A stretch of DNA of 64,000 nucleotides from Kiritimatiellales bacterium (GTDB taxonomy: Bacteria > Verrucomicrobiota > Kiritimatiellia > Kiritimatiellales > Tichowtungiaceae). The notes beneath the pieces were generated by a model that searched no databases, was not told the DNA's origin, and was given only the letters and a program-made list of their open reading frames with translations. A program made the translations under genes and the position numbers. Below, piece by piece: positions 34,072 through 42,714 of the stretch (position 1 is its first letter; every line of letters starts with the position of its first letter). The DNA lies in NCBI GenBank assembly GCA_041656295.1, contig JBBADV010000004.1:158104-222103 (forward strand), written 5' to 3'.

Positions 34072-35314
34072 TTTTGTATTTTCCAATAGAGGTTTCCGGG
34101 ATCATGTACTGCAAAAATTCCACTAACTTAGAAAAGTCAGGTAGCATCAACTCACCTTCTCCTGACCATGGCGTGATCCTTTCCGGCTGCTCCCCCATAG
34201 TATCAAGAACGGGAGCATCCTCATCATAATAATGATTAATATCTATTGTATCTTGCTTATCGGGCTCAGCCATCAGCTTCCATTTTCCGTAACGACAACC
34301 AATCACAGCGTTACGGCATGCATAGATCGAAACCCTATTGCTAGACTGTGCTAATTTAACAACATGATGGTTCCCAGAAAGAGAATAGGTGTGGGGTTTT
34401 GTCCCCGTTTTGTCATATAAGAAAGCTATGACATGAGATGAAGAGCTCTCTTTAAGAGCATTTAGTATCACATTGTTAATATGCTCATCACCAAAAGAAT
34501 AACCACAGGTAAATAAAATAGTGTCATCCTGTCTGATGAAATTTTTTAACCGGTCCATTAAACTAGCATAAGGAAGCTTTCGGGATTCTTCGTACTTCAA
34601 TACCGACGGATAAATCAGCGTATTTTCAGCATTGATGTTATTTCCTTCGTTTTTGCGAATTATCTTTTTACCTCTATCAATTTCTTTCCAACCAAGAGAG
34701 CCATGAATTTTCCATAACTTCGTCCACTGGGGAAGAAATTTCATATTTTCAACTGATGCTTCATCAAAAAAGGATTCATAGCTCCCAGAAAAACCATCAT
34801 AAAAAGGCAGTGAGACTTCTTCCATAGCAAGTTCCAGTAAAACATCATTATTCGTCGTAAACACTTCGATTGGGTATTTTCTATTCGTTGAAGCAATCCA
34901 CCGAGCAAATATAGTATGAGCTAAATTAGAAGCAGAAAAACAAGCATTAGTATGGATAGAAATCTCATTGATTATTCCTTGCTTAATCTTTGTTTCTAAA
35001 TCAGTAAATTCCGAAATATTCAATCCATTTAGATTCCCGCGGCCAATTATCTGCTTCTTTTGAGATACATTGGATAACAATGATTCGACATTGTATTTAT
35101 CGGCACCTATTTCGGATTTAATACTCTCCACGGCATCCTGAAATTTTGGTTCCCCAGACATACTATCAATGACTTTTTTCGTAAGACCATCTATTGCAGG
35201 AATTCCTGCTCCAATGGAAATACCCGCACCAAAAAGAAAACCAATCCTCTTTTTGTCATTAATTAGTATTTGCTGAAGTCCACGAATGTAATCTTTCGGA
35301 TCAAATGCTTTCAT
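34064..35314 (-). CDS. SIR2-family NADase-like defence effector
   Basis: 416 residues. SIR2 fold motifs: FLFGAGISIGAGIPAIDGL (NAD-binding glycine loop, residue 27 on), VFTTNNDVLLELAM (the catalytic-site Asn-Asn-Asp), LWKIHGSLGWKEI (catalytic His) and LFTCGYSFGDEHINNVIL. In anti-phage SIR2 proteins this domain depletes NAD when infection is sensed. The C-terminal 90 residues (KPHTYSLSGNHHVVKLAQSS and beyond) are probably the HerA contact region (inference). It overlaps the methyltransferase stop by 4 bases (ATGA) and HerA by 8, so the three are translationally coupled. It is AT-rich: 26 of 60 bases at 34561-34620 are G or C, versus 39 of 60 at 54721-54780 in uvrB. Confidence 0.88.
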   Translation of the reverse strand: MKAFDPKDYIRGLQQILINDKKRIGFLFGAGISIGAGIPAIDGLTKKVIDSMSGEPKFQDAVESIKSEIGADKYNVESLLSNVSQKKQIIGRGNLNGLNISEFTDLETKIKQGIINEISIHTNACFSASNLAHTIFARWIASTNRKYPIEVFTTNNDVLLELAMEEVSLPFYDGFSGSYESFFDEASVENMKFLPQWTKLWKIHGSLGWKEIDRGKKIIRKNEGNNINAENTLIYPSVLKYEESRKLPYASLMDRLKNFIRQDDTILFTCGYSFGDEHINNVILNALKESSSSHVIAFLYDKTGTKPHTYSLSGNHHVVKLAQSSNRVSIYACRNAVIGCRYGKWKLMAEPDKQDTIDINHYYDEDAPVLDTMGEQPERITPWSGEGELMLPDFSKLVEFLQYMIPETSIGKYKNE

Positions 35315-38136
35315 ATTAACATCCTTTCATTCGGTCGCGAAACCAACCTCTCCTTAGCCGTCATTTCCTCATACAATTTAAATAAATGTTCGAGGCGTTC
35401 TTCATCGGAAGCGAAAGGCTTGGATCGATAGATGCGGTCGACGGCGAAGTCGAGCTGATGATGTGCTTCGCGGAGTCCGGCGGGCATTTTATCCGGGTTA
35501 TACAGCTGCGCCATCGTCTTTTCAGAATGTTTTTCCCGCTCATCTAAAACATTCATGACGTGTAGTGTAATTGTCTGTTTTTGCTCTTCAGTTAAGTCTG
35601 GGATTGGAAAAGTGTTGTAGCAAACCGCTGCTGAGTAACGGTAATCAGTCTTAAGCCGACCAGCCACCGCCTGCACCCATGTCATGTGAATACGGGACGA
35701 TAAAATCCCAAATAAATATGTCTCCGCATTCGCAACGACATAAATTTGATTTGAAGCAATCATCTCTGGCTGACAGAAATCAATCGGAATATAGTGCCGA
35801 CGCTCAGACGACACCGTAGGAAATGCCAAATATGGCGTTTTGGGCTGACGAATTTCGGCAAACAGATGTGGCGTTGATGCCAGCTTACGCGTTGCTTCAC
35901 GGGCGCTATTTAATCGCCAATTTTCAACGTATTCAATTCGCGATTTGATGCTTGGAATCTCTAAAATCGACTCGTCAGCTTCCTCTAGCCACAGACAATA
36001 CCGTTTGATTCCCTGTATCAGTTCGCGTGCTCCAATGAACGGACGGATGTATTCCCGAATCTGTTCATTGTTGCAGATTAATTCGTCTTTCTCTGCTTCC
36101 ATTAGCGTGTATCTTCCGTCATCCAAAGCAAAACTGCCGTAATTGATCAGGTTGGATTTCGAAACAGGGGTTCGCCTGCTAGTGACATATAGATCGCCTG
36201 CATTTGCTAAATAGGCATTTATATTTTCCACCGCTTCTGCAATGCCTTTTTTGTAAAGGATCTTCTTTTTCGAGCAAATGTTGCGCACACCAACCACAAC
36301 GCAAATAACCCCGGCGCTACCCTTTGCATTGTTTGTCCATTTAAAAGAATGATGGGCAAATCCGATTTCGAGGTCGGTTCTCAAAATATTTGGCCAAAGC
36401 AAAGCTACCTGTTCGCCCTGAGTCAGTGAATTTGTGGAGACAAAAGCAAACTGCGCATTCACTCCACGAATGTATTGAGCCGCCTTACAAAACCAACAAG
36501 CAATATAATCAAGGCTGTTGACGCCCTGCATCTTGCCGAAAACAGAGGCCATATCAACTTTCTGATCTTTAGACTGCTGACGCGCCCCCAAATACGGCGG
36601 ATTACCTAAAATATAAATCTCATCATCTTTATTTTTCGAGCAGACGGTTTCCCAGTCGATGCGGCAGGCGTTGCCGCAAACAATGTGTGCGCCCTCTTTG
36701 AGCGGCAGTGAAGTGAGTGATTGTTTAAACCGTTTTTGATATTCCAGATTCATTTGGTGTTCCGCCAGCCAGAGCGACAGCATAGCGGTTTCGCAGGCAA
36801 AGTCGGAAATTTCAATGCCGTAAAACTGGTCAACGGTGATGCGCGAAACCGGAAAGGCGTTCAGTGCTTCAAACAGTTCCATTTCCAGTTTACGCAGTTC
36901 TTTATAGGCAATAATCAGAAAATTTCCGGAACCGCAGGCGGGATCAAAAATTTTTACGTTTGCCATCCGGTCGTGCAGTTTATGCAGAGCTTTTGCCCTC
37001 ACGTTTTTCTGGTTCAGGTTTTTTGCCTGCTTCAGTTCTTCCCGGAAATCATTCAGAAAAAGCGGCTCTATCACTTTCATGATATTGGTGACGCTGGTGT
37101 AATGCTGTCCCAGGTTATGCCGCTCTTCCGGATCAATCACGGCCTGAAACATGGAGCCGAAAATATCGGGATTAATTTTCGACCAGTTCAGTTTGCCGGC
37201 ATCAATCATCATGTTCCGCGATCTGGCAGAAAACTCCGGAATGTCATAATGATCCTTAAACAGTCCGCCGTTCACATACGGAAGATTCTGAAAATCAACC
37301 GCAAAAGAACATAGGGAACGCAAAAATTTCCCACCCGTGTTTCCCGTGGTTTTTTCATTCTTCGAAATTCGAGATTCGCTGTTCGATATTCGACATTTAT
37401 CAGAGGTATCCAGCCAGTCGAACAACAGTTTAAAAAACAAATCCAGATCGGAACCGTCTACAGCCGTGTGCGAGGCAATCGCGTTTGAAACGGCATTCTC
37501 CGGAAAAATTCCGGTGTCTTCCGCAAACAGACAGAACAGCAGCCGCGCAAGAAAAACATTCATTGCATGCGCGTCATGGCGCAGATAATCCGGATTATCC
37601 TGTTTAATTGCATCAAACAGCTTTGCCATTCTTTCGGCGGCTTTTACGTCCGCCGGATTTTCATTCGGCAACTTTGTTTTTTCCATCCCGGCCAGCGGCA
37701 GGAAAAAATCGTAATGTACTTTTAGCTTTTTAAAGGGAATATCCAGCGTATCGCCGGTTTTCCGGTCAACCGCCAGCAACCGCTTAAAATCCGTCACCAT
37801 CAAAAAACGCGGATCGTTCGTCTTCGCTTTTTTCGAGGATTTCATCTCCTCAATCATAGCCAGCAGTTCACTCGCATTGTTTTCGTGTGATTCGTGGCTG
37901 GCTTCTCTCTGCGTCTCTGTGTTCTCTGTGGTTAACTCTATCAACCGGAACCACACCTTTTTCTTCAGCAAAACATCGCCGGGCTCATCCGCCAGATTTG
38001 ACTGTCCGGATTTTAAACGGGAAATCGTTGCTTTCGGTGTACCGTACGCCAGCAGAAATTTATAAATGAATTCATCCCGGTCCGGCGGGCTCTTCATCAA
38101 TTGTGCGACGTTTTCTGCAATTTCTGAAATCTTCAT
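35311..38136 (-). CDS. Eco57I/MmeI-like adenine-specific DNA methyltransferase
   Basis: 941 residues. The methyltransferase core has motif I KIFDPACGSGNFLIIAYKEL (about residues 395-414) and motif IV YILGNPPYLGARQQSKDQK (about 508-526), which identify N6-adenine methylation. Before it are the family's helical spacer (FGSMFQAVIDPEERHNLGQH, YTSVTNIMKVIEPLF) and an N-terminal domain ending in PRFLMVTDFKRLLAVDRKTG. The target-recognition region is C-terminal (about 620-860). I see no convincing D-E-x-K nuclease motif in the N-terminus, so any cutting is probably supplied by another gene of the block. Two phrase repeats are read in frame (about residues 66-87 and 247-268). Confidence 0.88.
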   Translation of the reverse strand: MKISEIAENVAQLMKSPPDRDEFIYKFLLAYGTPKATISRLKSGQSNLADEPGDVLLKKKVWFRLIELTTENTETQREASHESHENNASELLAMIEEMKSSKKAKTNDPRFLMVTDFKRLLAVDRKTGDTLDIPFKKLKVHYDFFLPLAGMEKTKLPNENPADVKAAERMAKLFDAIKQDNPDYLRHDAHAMNVFLARLLFCLFAEDTGIFPENAVSNAIASHTAVDGSDLDLFFKLLFDWLDTSDKCRISNSESRISKNEKTTGNTGGKFLRSLCSFAVDFQNLPYVNGGLFKDHYDIPEFSARSRNMMIDAGKLNWSKINPDIFGSMFQAVIDPEERHNLGQHYTSVTNIMKVIEPLFLNDFREELKQAKNLNQKNVRAKALHKLHDRMANVKIFDPACGSGNFLIIAYKELRKLEMELFEALNAFPVSRITVDQFYGIEISDFACETAMLSLWLAEHQMNLEYQKRFKQSLTSLPLKEGAHIVCGNACRIDWETVCSKNKDDEIYILGNPPYLGARQQSKDQKVDMASVFGKMQGVNSLDYIACWFCKAAQYIRGVNAQFAFVSTNSLTQGEQVALLWPNILRTDLEIGFAHHSFKWTNNAKGSAGVICVVVGVRNICSKKKILYKKGIAEAVENINAYLANAGDLYVTSRRTPVSKSNLINYGSFALDDGRYTLMEAEKDELICNNEQIREYIRPFIGARELIQGIKRYCLWLEEADESILEIPSIKSRIEYVENWRLNSAREATRKLASTPHLFAEIRQPKTPYLAFPTVSSERRHYIPIDFCQPEMIASNQIYVVANAETYLFGILSSRIHMTWVQAVAGRLKTDYRYSAAVCYNTFPIPDLTEEQKQTITLHVMNVLDEREKHSEKTMAQLYNPDKMPAGLREAHHQLDFAVDRIYRSKPFASDEERLEHLFKLYEEMTAKERLVSRPNERMLI
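37335..37402. repeat. In-frame phrase repeats within the methyltransferase (second site)
   Basis: CCCGTGTTTCCCGTGGTTTT (from about 37339) followed by TTCGAAATTCGAGATTCGCT and GTTCGATATTCGACATT. It is read as SRISKNEKTTGNTGG and CRISNSE in the protein, where the family normally has a short loop. The TTCGA-type unit recurs at 62404-62468. Confidence 0.75.
37876..37941. repeat. In-frame phrase repeat within the methyltransferase (first site)
   Basis: TTCGTGTGATTCGTGGCTGG, CTTCTCTCTGCGTCTCTGTG, TTCTCTGTGGTTAACTC. It is read in frame as ELTTENTETQREASHESHEN inside the N-terminal domain. This CTCTGCGTCTCTGTG phrase is low-complexity and not explained by the protein family. Confidence 0.75.
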
Positions 38137-38375
38137 AACAATTTATAATTTAACAGGATATCAAATCCGTTTCCAGTTTACGCTTATAATAATTTTTCGC
38201 ACTCTGCGCAGGAAAAGAAGCCTAAAAAAATAACACCGTGAGTACCGGTTTAGCTCCGATTTTCTTTTTTGTAGGTTTTTACGCCGATCGTTTCTCTGAA
38301 TACGCTTTAAGCGGCATATCACTTTTAAACGCTATAAAATTGCGAAATGATGCGATTTTTGCCCATAGTGACGGC

Positions 38376-39266
38376 ATGAATAAAAAATTGACAGCCGGAT
38401 TGATACAGCAGAGCTGCTCGGCGGATCGCGATGCAACGATTGAAAAGAGCGCGGCGGCGATCCGCCGGTGCGCAGATGCCGGTGCAGAACTGATTGTTCT
38501 GCAGGAGCTCCATACCGGTTTATATTTCTGTCAGACGGAAACACCGGAAGTTTTTGACCTGGCGGAAACCATTCCGGGACCGTCGACAGAATTTTTCGGC
38601 GCGCTGGCAAAAGAACTCGATGTTGTTATTGTCACCTCCCTTTTTGAAAAGCGCGCGCCGGGGCTTTACCACAACACTGCAGCGGTGCTGGAGCGCGACG
38701 GAACTATCGCCGGAACATACCGGAAAATGCATATCCCCGACGATCCGGGCTATTATGAAAAATTTTATTTTACGCCCGGCGATCTCGGCTTCACGCCGAT
38801 CCAAACGTCGGTTGGAAAGCTCGGCGTACTCGTCTGCTGGGATCAGTGGTATCCTGAAGCGGCGCGCCTGATGGCGCTCGCCGGCGCCGATCTTTTAATT
38901 TATCCCACCGCCATCGGCTGGGATTCCGGCGACACGCCGGAAGAACAGGCGCGCCAGCGCGACGCATGGATTACAATTCAGCGCGCGCACGCCGTCGCCA
39001 ACGGGATTCCGGTGCTGAGTGTAAACCGCACCGGATTTGAACCGTCACCTGCCGGAACTTCCGGCGCGCAGTTCTGGGGCTCGTCCTTCGCCGCCGGCTG
39101 TCAGGGTGAAATTCTGGCGCAGGCCGGCACGGACAGCGAAACGGAACTGATAGTTGAACTGGAGCTGACGCGCAGTGAAACTGTCCGGCGCATGTGGCCG
39201 TTTTTGCGCGACCGCCGGATTGACGCATACGCCGGACTGACTGAACGGTTTTTAGATTCACGTTGA
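38376..39266 (+). CDS. Carbon-nitrogen hydrolase, N-carbamoylputrescine amidase-like
   Basis: 296 residues from ATG 38376; the frame is open back to 38238, but the family starts at about MNKKLTAGLIQQSC. The nitrilase triad is clear: Glu in VLQELHTGLYFCQ, Lys in TYRKMHIPDDPGYYEKF and Cys in LGVLVCWDQWYPEAARL. The FTPGDLGF, YPTAIGWD and WITIQRAHAVANGIPVLSVN segments match AguB (N-carbamoylputrescine amidase) closely, so polyamine synthesis from agmatine is likely. No agmatine deiminase is adjacent. It marks the return to resident genes right of the defence block. Confidence 0.85.
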   Translation: MNKKLTAGLIQQSCSADRDATIEKSAAAIRRCADAGAELIVLQELHTGLYFCQTETPEVFDLAETIPGPSTEFFGALAKELDVVIVTSLFEKRAPGLYHNTAAVLERDGTIAGTYRKMHIPDDPGYYEKFYFTPGDLGFTPIQTSVGKLGVLVCWDQWYPEAARLMALAGADLLIYPTAIGWDSGDTPEEQARQRDAWITIQRAHAVANGIPVLSVNRTGFEPSPAGTSGAQFWGSSFAAGCQGEILAQAGTDSETELIVELELTRSETVRRMWPFLRDRRIDAYAGLTERFLDSR

Positions 39267-39391
39267 TCCCCGCAACAATGCATAAAACGATAAATACATC
39301 TTTCGATCACATCTGCGGCGCACGAGGGACTGCGCGCCCTGCCCCTGCGCGTTCCTTGCATTTTTTTACGGTTAAAAATTAAACTGTGAAT

Positions 39392-40405
39392 ATGACGGCG
39401 CTCGAACAATTCGGTTTTTCAACTTTTTTCCAAAATCAATCCGGCAATGACGGCTGGAAAATTGCGCGCGTTACAGCCATTCATAAAGGCTGGAGCGATA
39501 TTTGCGACGGCGAAACCACGCGTCCGGCGAAGACGACCGGAAAACTGCGGCGCGAAGCTCGCGGCGCCGGTGACTATCTGACCGTCGGCGACTGGGTGCG
39601 CGTAAAGGATTTTGATCATCCGGATTTTGCGATGATCCATGCGGTACTTGAACGGCAGAATGTGCTGCAACGCAAAGTTCCCGGCAGACGTACAGCGTGG
39701 CAGCTGCTCGCCGCCAATATAGACACCGTATTTGTCGTTCACACACTCGACAAAGGATTTAATCTGCGAAAACTGGAGCGTTATCTTTCGATCATTTTTA
39801 ACAGCGGCATTACGCCGGTGATTCTGTTAAGTAAAAAAGATCTGCTCACCGCCAAAGAGCTGAGTGCACGCATGGACGAAGTGAAAAAGCGGATTCCGTC
39901 GGTGCCGGTGTTTGCATTCAGCAACACCACCGGAGCGGGATTGAAAGAAGTTCAGTCGCTCTTCAAACCGCGTAAAACCTACTGCCTGCTCGGTGCGTCC
40001 GGCACCGGAAAAACATCGCTGATTAACAGCCTGCTCGGTGAAAAAGATTTATACTTCACGCTGCCGGTGCGCGAGCGCGACGGCAAAGGCGTGCACTCCA
40101 CAACGTGGCGCGAGCTGATTACACTGGATAACGGCGCATTGGTCATCGATACGCCGGGCATGCGTGAACTCGGTCATCTCGACAGCGCCGCCGGAATTGA
40201 TGACACGTTCGATGAAATCATTGCACTGGAATGCGAATGCAAATTCCGCGATTGCGCACACGTGAATACCAAAGGCTGCGCGGTGATGGCAGCGGTGGAG
40301 ACCGGAAAAATTTCTCCGGCGCGTTATGGCAGTTTTATACGGATGAAACAAGAAGCCGACGCCGCCGAAAAGGCATCGCGCGAAAAACACTGGAAGAATA
40401 GATAA
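39392..40405 (+). CDS. rsgA: Ribosome small-subunit-dependent GTPase A
   Basis: 337 residues (ATG 39392; a GTG two codons earlier is possible). An OB-fold N-terminus (ARVTAIHKGWSDICDG) leads to a circularly permuted GTPase: G4-like LLSKKDLL first, then G1 LLGASGTGKTSLINSLLG, then G3 DTPGMREL. The C-terminal zinc knuckle is CECKFRDCAHVNTKGCAV. RsgA helps mature the 30S subunit and checks the decoding centre. Length and order are normal. It converges with lemA across a REP pair that may end both transcripts. Confidence 0.95.
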   Translation: MTALEQFGFSTFFQNQSGNDGWKIARVTAIHKGWSDICDGETTRPAKTTGKLRREARGAGDYLTVGDWVRVKDFDHPDFAMIHAVLERQNVLQRKVPGRRTAWQLLAANIDTVFVVHTLDKGFNLRKLERYLSIIFNSGITPVILLSKKDLLTAKELSARMDEVKKRIPSVPVFAFSNTTGAGLKEVQSLFKPRKTYCLLGASGTGKTSLINSLLGEKDLYFTLPVRERDGKGVHSTTWRELITLDNGALVIDTPGMRELGHLDSAAGIDDTFDEIIALECECKFRDCAHVNTKGCAVMAAVETGKISPARYGSFIRMKQEADAAEKASREKHWKNR

Positions 40406-40408
40406 ACG

Positions 40409-40437
40409 GGCACGACGGTTTTTAACCGGTCGCGCCT
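40409..40437. terminator. Hairpin after rsgA
   Basis: GGCACGACGGTT, loop TTT, AACCGGTCGCGCC: a nearly perfect stem four bases after the rsgA stop. Position and GC richness suit a terminator; the T-tract is only in the loop. Confidence 0.4.
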
Positions 40438-40443
40438 GCAACA

Positions 40444-40491
40444 GTGGAAGCGGCATCCTGCCGCCGGCCAGAGGCTGGAAGCCTCTTCTAC
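40444..40491. repeat. REP pair (BIME-like) between rsgA and lemA
   Basis: Two inverted REP halves back to back. One is GTGGAAG with stem GCGGCA-TCC-TGCCGC; the other, on the opposite strand, is GTAGA with stem AGAGGCT-TCC-AGCCTCT. Both follow the head-plus-hairpin plan of the REP in priA, mutY and at 63874. It is followed by CTTTTTAAAA, so it could also act as a bidirectional terminator. Confidence 0.75.
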
Positions 40492-40494
40492 TTT

Positions 40495-41058
40495 TTAAAA
40501 CTGCACATTCGGAACAGCCGATGCTTCCGGTGCGGACTGGAACGGCGTGCGGCGTTCAAAGCCGAACATGCCGGCCCAGATCGATCCGGGGAAACGCCGG
40601 ATGGCAGAATTGTAAACCTGCACCGATTCATTATACCGCCGGCGCTCAACTGCGATGCGGTTTTCTGTTCCGGCGAGTTCATCCTGCAGCGCCAGAAAGT
40701 TCTGATTGGCTTTCAACTGCGGATAATTTTCCGCGACGAGCATTAAGCGTCCAAGCGCGCCCTGCATCTGATTAGCGGCCTGCACTTTTTCGTCCGGCGT
40801 GCCGGCATCGGCCCACTGACTGCGCAGACGGGTGATTTCGGTAAGCAGTTTTTCTTCATGCGCCGCGTACCCTTTTACGGTGTTCACGAGGTTCGGAATG
40901 AGATCAAACCGGCGCTGCAGAACGGTTTCAACATTGGCCCACTGTGCCGTCACCCCCTCGTCCATTGAGACAAACCGGTTTTTCGATCCGATCATCGAGC
41001 CGAAAAACATCACAATCACCAGCGCAATAATTCCAATAACAATCCATTTTTTCTGCAT
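40495..41058 (-). CDS. lemA: LemA family membrane-anchored protein
   Basis: 187 residues from ATG 41058 (AAAGGAGAATTG upstream). One N-terminal membrane helix (WIVIGIIALVIVMFFGSMIG), then the LemA four-helix domain: TAQWANVETVLQRRFDLIPN, LVNTVKGYAAHEEKLLTEIT and the terminal NSAIRRFPGSIWAGMFGFER. Family function is not firmly known; LemA genes are typically next to TPM-domain genes, as here (41898). The stop abuts the REP pair. Confidence 0.9.
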   Translation of the reverse strand: MQKKWIVIGIIALVIVMFFGSMIGSKNRFVSMDEGVTAQWANVETVLQRRFDLIPNLVNTVKGYAAHEEKLLTEITRLRSQWADAGTPDEKVQAANQMQGALGRLMLVAENYPQLKANQNFLALQDELAGTENRIAVERRRYNESVQVYNSAIRRFPGSIWAGMFGFERRTPFQSAPEASAVPNVQF

Positions 41059-41112
41059 TACAATTCTCCTTTCATAAAGTATGCCTGCTCCCCGCAAGCG
41101 GGCGGACCTGCC

Positions 41113-41826
41113 CTACACTAACTTGTCCACCGCATCGACGAGGAGTTCAATTGATTTGAGATACTCTTCGAATAAACGTTCAACGTCGACCATTTTTATT
41201 TTCACCGTCCGGTTTTTCAGTTCGCGAATTTTTTTAAGACCGTCCATTTTCAACGGCACATGCGCGTTCAGTTTTTCGAGTGCCGCAATTTTTTCCAGCG
41301 GCGCCGGCGTTTCGTATAAACGGAGTGCGGCGTGAAAAACGGACATGATGCCTGAAAACGATCCGGTCATCAGCGCCGCCAGCCGGCGGTGGTTCCCGCC
41401 GGCGGCGGCAAGATAGTTCCGGCGCAGCTGAATGAGCGCCACACGCAGTTCACGCTCAACCTGCAGGCGCAGATTGGCCGGATCAACGTTCATTTCGGCA
41501 ATGATATCATCGCCGAATAAAATCCGGCGCGCGTCTTTCATGTCGAGGAATTCAATCGGAAAAATATCCGCCGCTTCAAACAGACGTTTGCGTGTAAACA
41601 ACATCGGCGGCGGATTTCCGGCGCGTTCCCAGTTTGAAACAGGTTTTGACAGCGCACGCAGCACCGGTGCTGAAAGATCGTTCATCACAAGCAGAATATT
41701 ATAATCGGAACCTTTCGATGCGCGATCGCCGGCCGCCGCTGAGCCGTAGAGAACGGCCGACTGTAAACTGCCGCCGCACACTGCCTGCACTTCCGCCGTA
41801 AATTCTTCCGGTGTTATCTTTTTCAT
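41113..41826 (-). CDS. Nucleotidyltransferase-fold protein
   Basis: 237 residues. The N-terminal MNT-like core is AVLYGSAAAGDRASKGSDYN: the Gly-Ser loop and a D-x-N in place of the usual D-x-D, followed by ILLVMNDLS and a later acidic strand FPIEFLDMKDARRILFGDDI. The C-terminal half is helical, as in kanamycin-nucleotidyltransferase-like partners (QVERELRVALIQLRRNYLAA). A substrate cannot be assigned; the altered second acidic residue may weaken metal binding. It lies between lemA and the TPM gene, so the three may form one operon. Confidence 0.7.
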   Translation of the reverse strand: MKKITPEEFTAEVQAVCGGSLQSAVLYGSAAAGDRASKGSDYNILLVMNDLSAPVLRALSKPVSNWERAGNPPPMLFTRKRLFEAADIFPIEFLDMKDARRILFGDDIIAEMNVDPANLRLQVERELRVALIQLRRNYLAAAGGNHRRLAALMTGSFSGIMSVFHAALRLYETPAPLEKIAALEKLNAHVPLKMDGLKKIRELKNRTVKIKMVDVERLFEEYLKSIELLVDAVDKLV

Positions 41827-41829
41827 TGC

Positions 41830-41856
41830 CGATCTCCGATTGTCGATTTTCGATTT
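41830..41856. repeat. CGATTGTCGATTTTCGATTT phrase repeat
   Basis: CGATCTCCGATTGTCGATTT and following units directly upstream of the nucleotidyltransferase start, followed at about 41862 by a second phrase (TAGTGCCTTTGTACCTGCTG, CCTCTGTGCC). Both types recur elsewhere in the window. Confidence 0.65.
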
Positions 41857-41897
41857 AACAACTTAGTGCCTTTGTACCTGCTGCCTCTGTGCCTTTT

Positions 41898-42641
41898 TTA
41901 CCATCCTCGCGACGCGCCGCCGCCGCCGGAACGACCGCCGCCGAAACCGCCGAATCCTCCGCCACTGCCAAATCCGCCGCCGCGATATCCACCGCGCCCG
42001 CCGCCGCTGTTCAGCAGGAACAGCAGCATCCAGGGGTGTTTAATCGCCAGCCAGATAAAAACCACAGCCAACAGTAAACCGAACCATCCAGACAACGGAT
42101 GCGGTTCTTCCTGCACTGCCGTTTGCATTGCGCCGGTGAGTTCAACACCGGATTCTTGCGCCGCGATCTGTGCCATCGCCATCGCCCCGGCGCGCATTCC
42201 GGCGCTGTGGTCTCCGGCGCGGAATGCCGGCAGAACAGTTTGATCAATTAACCGGCCGGCAGCGGCGTCCGGCAGTGCGCCTTCAAAACCATAACCGACT
42301 TCGATATGTACCTTCCGGTCGTTTATCACAGCGAGCAACAGCATACCGTTATCTTTGCCTTTCTGCCCGATACTCCAGCGTTCATAAAGCCGCACAGCGA
42401 AATCATCAATCTGTCCGCCGTTGAGTGTCGGCAGCGTTACCACGGCAATCTGTGCGCCGGTTTTCTGCTCAAGCTCACCAAGCAGCTGCGTGACTGCCGC
42501 GCGGTCGCCGGAATTTATTACGCCGGCAAAATCATTAACATAGCCCGCCGGACGCAGGGAATTCAGCAGCCGGTCTGAATCAGCGCCGGCGTTGCAAAAC
42601 GCAATCAGCAGTGCAAATGTGGTTATAAAAATTTTTCGCAT
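41898..42641 (-). CDS. TPM domain envelope protein (YgcG-like)
   Basis: 247 residues. A signal peptide (ITTFALLIAFCNAGA) is followed by the TPM domain: GYVNDFAGVINSGDRAAVTQ, QKTGAQIAVVTLPTLNGGQI, RLYERWSIGQKGKDNGMLLL, KVHIEVGYGFEGALPDAAAG. A membrane helix near residue 200 and a Gly-rich tail (GGGRGGYRGGGFGSGGGFGG) match the usual YgcG layout. TPM proteins are implicated in envelope and photosystem repair, with weak phosphatase activity in plants; the bacterial role is unclear. The LemA plus TPM pairing supports a joint function. Confidence 0.88.
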   Translation of the reverse strand: MRKIFITTFALLIAFCNAGADSDRLLNSLRPAGYVNDFAGVINSGDRAAVTQLLGELEQKTGAQIAVVTLPTLNGGQIDDFAVRLYERWSIGQKGKDNGMLLLAVINDRKVHIEVGYGFEGALPDAAAGRLIDQTVLPAFRAGDHSAGMRAGAMAMAQIAAQESGVELTGAMQTAVQEEPHPLSGWFGLLLAVVFIWLAIKHPWMLLFLLNSGGGRGGYRGGGFGSGGGFGGFGGGRSGGGGASRGW

Positions 42642-42714
42642 TTCGGGAGACGTTATATTTTTTCGACAGCGGAATCAAATAATGAACTGAAAAGATAAAA
42701 TTTTACATCGCGAA

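Noticed and set aside
24720..38136. Classifying the block as BREX, DISARM or Gabija
   Set aside because: No PglZ alkaline-phosphatase-like gene, no BrxC/BrxL, no DrmB or phospholipase-D gene, and no OLD-type GajA; helicase plus methyltransferase alone is not enough.
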